Source of the DNA: Anaerorhabdus sp036636695
Lineage (GTDB): Bacteria > Bacillota_I > Bacilli_A > Erysipelotrichales > Erysipelotrichaceae
Assembly: GCF_036636695.1 (NCBI RefSeq)
Contig: NZ_JAVWNW010000020.1
Length of the DNA stretch: 27,522 nucleotides
Direction: 5' to 3' (one strand)
Shown: one piece after another, positions 16,584 to 22,983 of the stretch
Numbering within the stretch: position 1 is the stretch's first letter
Layout: the number at the start of each line of letters is the position of its first letter
Notes under the pieces: model-generated
Told to the model about the DNA's origin: nothing
What the model saw: the letters and a program-made list of their open reading frames with translations, nothing else
Database searches by the model: none
Translations under genes and position numbers: made by a program

Positions 16584-17277
16584 TCATTTCGCCTTTTTGC
16601 ATATTGAATTCTTTATCACATAAACCTTCCATGAATTCTAAATCATGGAAAATTCCTAGCATGGTAGTTCCATCATTTTTTAATTTCTCAATCAATGTTC
16701 TTACTTTAATTTTACTTGCATTATCAAGTGATGCTGTTGGTTCATCAAGAAGTAGCAGTCGTGGTTTTTTTACCATTGCCATCGCAATGTTTACACGTAA
16801 TTTTTCTCCTCCTGAAAATGTATTAGGGTATGCATCCCATAGTGATTCATCCAAATCGAAATGTCTTAGAATTTCTTCTGCTTTTTCTTTTGCTTCACGT
16901 TCACTACATTCAGTTTCGAGCATTGCATTTTCTACTAGTTGTCTTGCTGTTGTACGTGGCATGATTTTTAGAAATTGTGATACATATCCTATTTCATGTT
17001 TTCTTAAATAAACAATTTGTCTTTCTGTTGCTTTACATAAATCAATCATCCCATACATTTCACTATCATAAAGTATTTCGCCTTTTTGTGGATAGTTTGT
17101 ACGATAGATTCCTTTTAAAATTGTTGACTTGCCACTTCCACTTCTTCCAGTTATTCCAATGAATTCACCTTTTTTAAGTTTTAAGTTAATTCCTTGGCAA
17201 GCTTTCACAATTTTATTTGCATTGTACACATGAAATTCTTTTGATAAGTCTTTTATTTCTATACAAAGTTCGCTCAT
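16576..17277 (-). CDS. phnL: C-P lyase-associated ATP-binding protein PhnL
   Basis: This 233-residue ABC-type ATPase is associated with the carbon-phosphorus lyase complex and needed for phosphonate use. It has Walker A GRSGSGKST (residues 44-52), the PhnL-typical stretch HEIGYVSQFLKIMPRTTARQ, signature FSGGEKLRVNIAMA, Walker B LLLLDEPTASLD and the switch segment GIFHDLEFME. No permease partner is needed for this family. The ATG at 17277 is preferred because GAGGG lies just upstream; the frame could reach an ATG at 17289 that precedes this site. Only 1 base separates it from the acyltransferase stop. Confidence 0.93.
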   Translation of the reverse strand: MSELCIEIKDLSKEFHVYNANKIVKACQGINLKLKKGEFIGITGRSGSGKSTILKGIYRTNYPQKGEILYDSEMYGMIDLCKATERQIVYLRKHEIGYVSQFLKIMPRTTARQLVENAMLETECSEREAKEKAEEILRHFDLDESLWDAYPNTFSGGEKLRVNIAMAMVKKPRLLLLDEPTASLDNASKIKVRTLIEKLKNDGTTMLGIFHDLEFMEGLCDKEFNMQKGEMNE

Positions 17278-17278
17278 T

Positions 17279-17884
17279 TTATCCCTCATATTTCTTTATG
17301 AAATCATCGATTGGAAGAAGAAAATCTTCCCAACGTTCTTGAATCAATTCACTTGGCCAATCCCACCACTTAATTTTTTCTAAACTTTCGATTTGTTTTG
17401 GTAGAAACCGATATTTCAGAACTTTTGCTGGATTGCCTACAACAATTGCATAGGGTTCAACATCTTTTGTGACAACTGCTCCACTACCAACGACACAGCC
17501 ATCTCCTAATGTAATACCTGGTTTAATAATAGCGCCATGACCAATCCAAGTATCATGACCAATTACAGTTACTCGACTTGTTCTTTGATTGAAGAAATCT
17601 ACATCATCTTCATCTGCTAAACCAAACATTTTTCTTCGATATGTAAAATGATGTAATGTTGGTCTTTCAATTGGATGATCTGTTGCGCCAATTCTTACCA
17701 TTGCTGCAATATTAGAGAAATTCTTTACTACAACATTTTGTAGTATACAAAATTCTCCTGTATATGAATATCTACCTAATGTAACATTTTCAAAACGATT
17801 CCAAATTCCTACTTCTGTATAGTCTTCTAAATTACTTTGAATAATTACAGAATTGTCTTTAATTGTCGGCTCTTTTGTAATCAT
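17279..17884 (-). CDS. Phn-operon hexapeptide-repeat acyltransferase
   Basis: This 201-residue acyltransferase of the left-handed beta-helix (hexapeptide repeat) family is the type recurrently found in phn operons and related to xenobiotic/chloramphenicol acetyltransferases. The repeat core reads WIGHGAIIKPGITLGDGC and VVGSGAVVTKDV, followed by the family-typical VVGNPAKV. The probable catalytic histidine is in ATDHP (around residue 89). It may acetylate an aminoalkyl-phosphonate to widen substrate range or avoid toxicity, as PhnO does in E. coli, but this subfamily's substrate is not established. It sits 2 bases after phnM and 1 base before phnL, which suggests strict co-expression. Confidence 0.88.
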   Translation of the reverse strand: MITKEPTIKDNSVIIQSNLEDYTEVGIWNRFENVTLGRYSYTGEFCILQNVVVKNFSNIAAMVRIGATDHPIERPTLHHFTYRRKMFGLADEDDVDFFNQRTSRVTVIGHDTWIGHGAIIKPGITLGDGCVVGSGAVVTKDVEPYAIVVGNPAKVLKYRFLPKQIESLEKIKWWDWPSELIQERWEDFLLPIDDFIKKYEG

Positions 17885-17886
17885 AT

Positions 17887-19047
17887 TTACACCCTATAAT
17901 TCATATTTGATACTTGTACTCCCTCTACGAATACATGAGTAATCGCTGGGAATTTATCTGGCAATCGCATTACAATTAACATGTCTGCTTTTTTACCAAC
18001 TTCAATTGATCCAACTTCTGCTTCTATTCCTACAGCTTGTGCTGGATTATAAGTAACTTTCTTAACCATTTCATGTAATTCTTGTCCGCTATCTGCCATT
18101 CTATAAATAGCGTGTAGTAAAGATGCTGGATAGTAATCCGAACATAATATATCAGCACATCCACTTTCAATTGCTTCTTTGGCACTTAAATTTCCTGCAT
18201 GAGAACCGCCTAATAGAATATTAGGTGCGCCAACTACAGTCATAAATCCTTGCTCATGTGCTTCTTTTAACACTTCCATTGTGATAGGAAATTCTGATAT
18301 TGTTGCATTAAAACTTTTAATTATTTCTAACTTTTCTATTGAATCATCGTCATGTGATGCAATGGGAATATTTTTTTCTTTTGCATAATTTGCGATTGCT
18401 TGAATTTTATCGAGTGTGAGTTTTTCCTTATTCATTAAATTTCTGATTTGTGCTTGTACTTGTTCTTCACTCATTCCTTCATCATTAAGATAAGATTTTT
18501 TATATATTTCTAAATCGCGATATTGTCCTTGTCCAGGAGTATGATCCATGAACGATAGTAAGTGTACTTGTCCTTTTTGAATGTATTCTACAACATCATC
18601 AACAACATCCATGTTATCTAGTTCTAATCGCAAATGAAAGCGGTGATGAACTAAATGCAATTGTTTATGACTTTGATCAATTAATTCAATCATCTTACGT
18701 ACATTCTTTGGTTGGCGAAGTGCTTTCTTTCCTGTATCTTTAAGAAACGATATTGAGTGATACATTGTTGTTATTCCATGTGTTACAAGTTCACGTTCAA
18801 ATTCATATAGAGCTAAATTAAAATCCATTACACTTGTAACTCGTGGTGCTGCAAGCTGCTCAATATAATCCGAATGAACATCGATAAATCCAGGCATTAA
18901 TATTCCTCCTTGACCATCGACTACTTCTGCATCCGGTTTATTTATTTTCTTTGCAATTTCTTTTATGATTCCATCTTCAATATATATTTCATGATCATGA
19001 AGTACTTCATCTCTTGTAACAATATCTACATTTTTTATTAATTTCAT
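17887..19047 (-). CDS. phnM: Ribose 1-methylphosphonate 5-triphosphate diphosphatase PhnM
   Basis: This 386-residue amidohydrolase-superfamily enzyme (EC 3.6.1.63) removes pyrophosphate from alpha-D-ribose 1-methylphosphonate 5-triphosphate, giving the substrate of PhnJ. PhnM hallmarks are visible: FIDVHSDYIEQLAAPRVTSV with the metal-binding His58, ELVTHGITTMYHS, the histidine-rich HLVHHRFHLRLEL, LLSFMDHTPGQGQY, ASHDDDS and the C-terminal KADMLIV strand. A GGAG site lies 5 bases before the ATG. It lies between phnK and the acyltransferase gene. The length is normal for the family. Confidence 0.96.
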   Translation of the reverse strand: MKLIKNVDIVTRDEVLHDHEIYIEDGIIKEIAKKINKPDAEVVDGQGGILMPGFIDVHSDYIEQLAAPRVTSVMDFNLALYEFERELVTHGITTMYHSISFLKDTGKKALRQPKNVRKMIELIDQSHKQLHLVHHRFHLRLELDNMDVVDDVVEYIQKGQVHLLSFMDHTPGQGQYRDLEIYKKSYLNDEGMSEEQVQAQIRNLMNKEKLTLDKIQAIANYAKEKNIPIASHDDDSIEKLEIIKSFNATISEFPITMEVLKEAHEQGFMTVVGAPNILLGGSHAGNLSAKEAIESGCADILCSDYYPASLLHAIYRMADSGQELHEMVKKVTYNPAQAVGIEAEVGSIEVGKKADMLIVMRLPDKFPAITHVFVEGVQVSNMNYRV

Positions 19048-19055
19048 ACTTTCTC

Positions 19056-19892
19056 CTATAGTAATGAATATACAAGTTGTTGCGTGTAAGGATGTTGAGG
19101 ATCTTCCATAATTTGATCTGTAAGACCTTCTTCTACGATTCTTCCATTTAACATCACAATGGTACGATCAGCTAACATTTTTATTACCCCTAAATCATGG
19201 GATACAACAATCATTGATACTTTGCTTTCTCTTTGAATTTGTTTTATCAAATCTAATACATTTGCTTGGACCGATAAATCTAATCCTGTTGTTACTTCAT
19301 CTAATAACAATATTGGTGGGTTATTGGACAATGCTTTAGCAATTTGGACACGTTGTTGCATTCCACCAGAGAAGTTTTTTGGACAGTCCTTCATACGATA
19401 TTCTGGAATGTTTACTTTTTCTAATAAGTTTGTTCCAATAGTTGTCATCTTTTCTACATTCAAATGATTTGCCGCAATTAATTTTTCTGCAATATTTGAA
19501 ATAGCTGAGAAATTCATTTTCAAACCTAAGTATGGGTTTTGATAAACCATACCTAATACTGTGTTTCTAATCATTCTTTTTTGTTGATCTGTTTCTTCAA
19601 AAATATTTTTATTCCCATCTTTATGTTGTACGATTGTATATTCTCCATGACTTGGTTCTTTATCAAAATAAAGACATTGTACAAGTGTTGATTTCCCTGA
19701 TCCTGATTCTCCAACAACTCCAAGAATTTCACCTTCATAGAGTTCTAGATTAATATCGTTACATGCGTAAACTGTCTTACATTTTGGACAGTAGTTACCT
19801 TCTAAACTATCTGGATTATTTCGACAAGTATCACAACCTGGTCCAAACTGTTTATAGAAATGACTTACTTTTAGAATTGGACTTTCATTCAT
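19056..19892 (-). CDS. phnK: C-P lyase ABC-type ATPase PhnK with an inserted cysteine cluster
   Basis: This 278-residue ATPase binds the C-P lyase core complex and drives it through an ATP cycle. It has Walker A GESGSGKST (61-69), signature FSGGMQQRVQIAKAL, Walker B ILLLDEVTTGLD and the PhnK-typical end LTDQIMEDPQHPYTQQLV. Compared with E. coli PhnK it carries an extra stretch near the N-terminus, residues about 18-45, holding C20-x2-C23-x11-C35-x2-C38 plus Cys44. This looks like a small metal-binding ribbon before the first Walker motif. The Walker B carboxylate position reads DEV instead of the usual DEP, a mild change. It overlaps phnJ by 4 bases (ATGA). Confidence 0.95.
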   Translation of the reverse strand: MNESPILKVSHFYKQFGPGCDTCRNNPDSLEGNYCPKCKTVYACNDINLELYEGEILGVVGESGSGKSTLVQCLYFDKEPSHGEYTIVQHKDGNKNIFEETDQQKRMIRNTVLGMVYQNPYLGLKMNFSAISNIAEKLIAANHLNVEKMTTIGTNLLEKVNIPEYRMKDCPKNFSGGMQQRVQIAKALSNNPPILLLDEVTTGLDLSVQANVLDLIKQIQRESKVSMIVVSHDLGVIKMLADRTIVMLNGRIVEEGLTDQIMEDPQHPYTQQLVYSLL

Positions 19893-20731
19893 GCGATTAC
19901 CCCATTTCTTTTCTTAAGACAATAGCTTGTATCGTTGCATTGATAGGTTACTTCGTTAGTAACTGGATTAATTACTTCATCAAGATATACATGTGTTGAT
20001 CCACATAAACTACATTTCTTATCTTTAAAATCTTCTATTTCAAATGGTACATCTTCAAAATCTAGAGATACTACTTTAGTGTAAGGTGGAACTACATAAA
20101 TCTTTTTTTCTCTTCCTGCACCTAATAGAATAATTGATTCAGAATAGTTTAATTTATGATTATCAAACTTAGGAATTGGACTTGGTGCCATAACATAGCG
20201 ACTGTTTACTTCAACTGGATGATCAGCGCCGGTTGCCATTGTTCCATATTTCATAATTTGTTCAAACAGAAGTAATCGTGCTCCTGTATATTCTTTTTCA
20301 CCATGTAAGATTTTTGTTTTTGTTTCACTTGGTTCGTAATCTCTTAATGGTTCTGGTGTTGGTACTTGTAGAATAATAAGTTTATTTTTACCTGTTTTTT
20401 CTTCTGGTATACGGTGGCGTGATTGAATTAGTGTTGCCTTTGTTGTATCGTCAGTTACTTCGACATCCGTTGTTTCTTGAATAAGTTTTTTGATACTAAT
20501 TGCATTCACACTTTCATCACTTCCTTGGTCAATAACTTTTACAATATCTTTTGGTCCAATGCATGAAAGTGTACATTGGATTCCTCCCGTTCCCCATCCT
20601 CTAGCGACAGGCATTTCACGAGATGCAAATGGAACTTGGTATCCAGGTATTGCCACCCCTTTTAAGATTGCACGTCTTATTTCTCTTTTACTTCCTTCAT
20701 CAAAAAAGGCAAAATTAAATTTCTTCTTCAT
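19889..20731 (-). CDS. phnJ: Carbon-phosphorus lyase catalytic subunit PhnJ
   Basis: This 280-residue radical-SAM enzyme (EC 4.7.1.1) breaks the C-P bond of ribose 1-methylphosphonate 5-phosphate, giving the alkane (methane from methylphosphonate) and a cyclic ribose phosphate. The iron-sulfur and catalytic cysteines keep E. coli spacing: C240-x2-C243-x21-C265-x5-C271, matching C241, C244, C266 and C272. Gly30 in AIPGYQVPF corresponds to the radical-carrying Gly32. Other conserved stretches are GWGTGGIQ, QSRHRIPE, QVPTPEPLR and PSPIPKFDN. All key residues are intact, so it should be active. It overlaps phnI by 17 bases, with an AAGGG site inside that gene. Confidence 0.97.
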   Translation of the reverse strand: MKKKFNFAFFDEGSKREIRRAILKGVAIPGYQVPFASREMPVARGWGTGGIQCTLSCIGPKDIVKVIDQGSDESVNAISIKKLIQETTDVEVTDDTTKATLIQSRHRIPEEKTGKNKLIILQVPTPEPLRDYEPSETKTKILHGEKEYTGARLLLFEQIMKYGTMATGADHPVEVNSRYVMAPSPIPKFDNHKLNYSESIILLGAGREKKIYVVPPYTKVVSLDFEDVPFEIEDFKDKKCSLCGSTHVYLDEVINPVTNEVTYQCNDTSYCLKKRNGVIA

Positions 20732-21821
20732 CGTCTTTACCCTTCACTTTTCTTGCACTGTTTAACTTAGCTTGGAATGTTACATAATGAGGAAGTTTTA
20801 AATGTGAGATAAATCCTGTGGCTTCAATACTATCCACATGGTATAAAACAAATTCTTCATCACTTGTCGCAAAGTTTTCATCTTTTCTCTCTAAACATTG
20901 GTCAAGAATACTCATTGCAATTGTTTTCGTTTCATTTTGTCCAAGTGTTATGCCATAACCAATGTCAAAATTAATCTCATGTGTTCCATCACGTAATAAT
21001 TTTGTGACAGGCACTAAACTTTCTACTTCTGTTACTTCAACATAACCAATTGAATATGAATCTTCTTCATCTTCTGGATTGTTCGGATTTTCAATAGTAA
21101 TTGGTAACTTTCCATAGCGTAGTTCTCCAATCGTTGGGTGCACAGCTCCATAGCCACGGAGGGAGGCATATCCCAGTCCTATAATTGCTTGGCTCATACC
21201 ACGTTGTAGTATTTGTAATCTTTCGGAACGACTTGCAGGAAACTTCAATGTTTCTTTTGTAGCATCCCGTGGTTCTTCGTTGTCTTCTTCTATTGTTTGA
21301 ATAAGTCCTTCTTTTTTTAGATAATCAATGACTTTTGGAAGTTGTACAATTTCGCCTTCTTCTTTTCTAAGTTTGCTTTCTATCTTACGCATAAACTTTT
21401 TTGCATCTTCATCATTTTCATTCTTTAATTCAAAATCAATTAGACGATGTGTATAGTCAAATGACGCACCTAGAATTTGTCCGCCTGGAATATCTTTAAA
21501 TGCGGATGATATTCTTCTTTCTACTATCATTGAAGAACTTTCCGCAGTTCTTGAATAATATTTCCTAGGTAATGTTGAACGATAGGCACGAAGTAAAAAT
21601 ACTGCTTCTTCTACTGATCCTTCTGCTTGTTTAAGTGCTATTGCTGCAAGTTCTCTTGAATATAATGATGCCTCTGATATTACTTGATCAATTAATAATC
21701 GCATTGATCCCTCAAGTAATTTTGTGTCTATTGACGATTTACAACGCAATCGTTTAACTTGTAATTGCTTGATACTTTCGTTGATTGCTTTTTGTCCACC
21801 GCGTACCGCTACATATGCCAT
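20715..21821 (-). CDS. phnI: C-P lyase core subunit PhnI
   Basis: This 368-residue PhnI is the core-complex subunit that transfers the phosphonate onto ribose in place of adenine from ATP, acting with PhnG, PhnH and PhnL. It starts with the family hallmark MAYVAVRGGQKAI and holds EAVFLLRAYRSTLPR and the GYGITLGQNETKTIAMSILDQCL segment, followed by the C-terminal HVDSIEATGFISHLKLPHYV typical of PhnI. An AGAGG site is 9 bases before the ATG. It ends in a charged tail within the start of phnJ. The length is normal for the family. Confidence 0.96.
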   Translation of the reverse strand: MAYVAVRGGQKAINESIKQLQVKRLRCKSSIDTKLLEGSMRLLIDQVISEASLYSRELAAIALKQAEGSVEEAVFLLRAYRSTLPRKYYSRTAESSSMIVERRISSAFKDIPGGQILGASFDYTHRLIDFELKNENDEDAKKFMRKIESKLRKEEGEIVQLPKVIDYLKKEGLIQTIEEDNEEPRDATKETLKFPASRSERLQILQRGMSQAIIGLGYASLRGYGAVHPTIGELRYGKLPITIENPNNPEDEEDSYSIGYVEVTEVESLVPVTKLLRDGTHEINFDIGYGITLGQNETKTIAMSILDQCLERKDENFATSDEEFVLYHVDSIEATGFISHLKLPHYVTFQAKLNSARKVKGKDDEEEI

Positions 21822-21826
21822 GTTAA

Positions 21827-22408
21827 CTAACCTCTTTCTATTTGCGTTGTTCTTGGTATCGCTAGTAAATTACTATTTCCATCAACGAAAATTAAATCAA
21901 CGCCCAGCGGAAATTCAACATTTTTTTCTTTTCGTGCTTCTAACCAATCGCAATCAATATTTAATTTAAATGTTGCCTCAGTTTCAATTCCTGGGCCTTT
22001 TTCTTTGTATAACTTTCCACTTGTACAACTATTGCATTCAACAATAATTGTTGCGCCTTCATGTGGATTAATTAGTGATCCTTCTTTGGCATTTTTTATG
22101 ACTTTTGCTAGCTCACTTTGTTTGTTGAAAGGTACAAAAATGGTTGTTGCATTTTCACAGTTTTGTTTTCTACAATATGTAATCATCGCAATTTTATCTT
22201 CTATATTTTTATTTTCATAAACATGGAAACTTGTATCTGCATCTAAGTACATAATAGCTAAGGCTTGTGTGCATTTGAATAGATCTAAATCATAATCGCA
22301 ACCTGAACAAATATGATAAACATTCTTTACTGTACCCACATAAGACATGCTTTCTAATAAATTTCTAAATAGTTTTTGAGTGTCAAACACTGTATGAAAT
22401 TTTGTCAT
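21827..22408 (-). CDS. phnH: C-P lyase core subunit PhnH
   Basis: This 193-residue PhnH is a structural core subunit of the C-P lyase complex. It is divergent, but the N-terminal FDTQKLFRNLLESMSYVG matches the family's usual start, and the C-terminal segment FPLGVDLIFVDGNSNLLAIPRTTQI matches the conserved GxDxIF...LPRTT end. The ATG at 22408 is preferred to a frame start at 22435: GTGGAG lies 7 bases upstream and overlaps the phnG stop. Several cysteines (around residues 34, 42, 66 and 71) are unusual for the E. coli protein; their role is unknown. Confidence 0.9.
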   Translation of the reverse strand: MTKFHTVFDTQKLFRNLLESMSYVGTVKNVYHICSGCDYDLDLFKCTQALAIMYLDADTSFHVYENKNIEDKIAMITYCRKQNCENATTIFVPFNKQSELAKVIKNAKEGSLINPHEGATIIVECNSCTSGKLYKEKGPGIETEATFKLNIDCDWLEARKEKNVEFPLGVDLIFVDGNSNLLAIPRTTQIERG

Positions 22409-22412
22409 ATAT

Positions 22413-22838
22413 TTACTCCACTTGCATCGTATCAAACGATACTTTTGTTTTTAAAATTGCTTGCATTTCATTTCTTTTTTTAGTTTCTTGTTTCTCTTTT
22501 TCAACTTGAATTGTTTTTTCCAATTTATAAATTAATCCACTATTTGCATTAAATGCAGCATCGATAATTGCAAGATATTTTGACTTCTTTAGATCAAATC
22601 CTTGAAGTATTCCAAAACCAATATTGCCATCAATCATGACACGACATTCACTAACAACAACTTCACTTAAGTAAAATAAACTATTTCTTGAGCCTTCTCT
22701 TTTCTTAATCATTACAAGACTATGTGATGGCGATTCAATTTCTTTTACTTCATGTTGTTCCATGATTTTTTTAGCTAATGCTCGAAGTAGATTCGTGTTC
22801 ATTTGAATTAATACTTCCGTTCTCTCTTTACGATTCAT
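22413..22838 (-). CDS. phnG: C-P lyase core subunit PhnG
   Basis: This 141-residue PhnG is the first gene of the catabolic operon and part of the nucleosidase step with PhnI. Recognisable PhnG segments are MNRKERTEVLIQ at the N-terminus and the middle stretch FYLSEVVVSECRVMIDGNIGFGILQGFDLKKSKYLAIIDA, cited here only in outline by its ECRV and GxGxLQG motifs. The frame extends 33 codons upstream to 22937, through the promoter region, but AAGGAGG lies 5 bases before the ATG at 22838, which decides the start. It ends 4 bases before phnH. Confidence 0.92.
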   Translation of the reverse strand: MNRKERTEVLIQMNTNLLRALAKKIMEQHEVKEIESPSHSLVMIKKREGSRNSLFYLSEVVVSECRVMIDGNIGFGILQGFDLKKSKYLAIIDAAFNANSGLIYKLEKTIQVEKEKQETKKRNEMQAILKTKVSFDTMQVE

Positions 22839-22879
22839 AGGAACCTCCTTGTTCGCTTTAATTCTAGCAATTCTTTTTT

Positions 22880-22924
22880 TGTTATTAGTTAAATCGATGT
22901 TATATTTGATTAAGACTTTGTAAA
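22880..22924 (-). promoter_or_regulatory. Probable phn operon promoter with Pho-box-like direct repeats
   Basis: On the minus strand a good -10 (TATAAC, 22899-22904) has no fair -35 at 16-18 bases, which is typical of activated promoters. Hexamers resembling the Gram-positive PhoP half-site TTAACA recur at about 10-11-base steps: TTTACA (22919-22924), CTTAAT (22909-22914), TATAAC (22899-22904) and TTTAAC (22888-22893). This suggests control by phosphate starvation. The motif is short and the DNA AT-rich, so chance is possible. Confidence 0.4.
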
Positions 22925-22940
22925 ATCTAATTTTCATAAC

Positions 22941-22970
22941 AAAAAAATGTGAATAGTCTATTCACATTTT
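22941..22970 (-). terminator. Rho-independent terminator of the surface-protein gene
   Basis: On the minus strand a perfect 12-bp stem, AAAATGTGAATA / TATTCACATTTT, with a 3-base loop runs into a seven-T tract. It ends the large surface gene just before the phn promoter region, so the phn operon should be a separate unit. Confidence 0.9.
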
Positions 22971-22983
22971 CTAGTTCATCATT

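Noticed and set aside
22839..22937. Upstream extension of phnG by 33 codons, or a leader peptide
   Set aside because: The AAGGAGG site just before 22838 marks the true start. The extension runs through the promoter region, has no ribosome site and is Lys/Ile/Asn-rich, as random AT-rich DNA would be.
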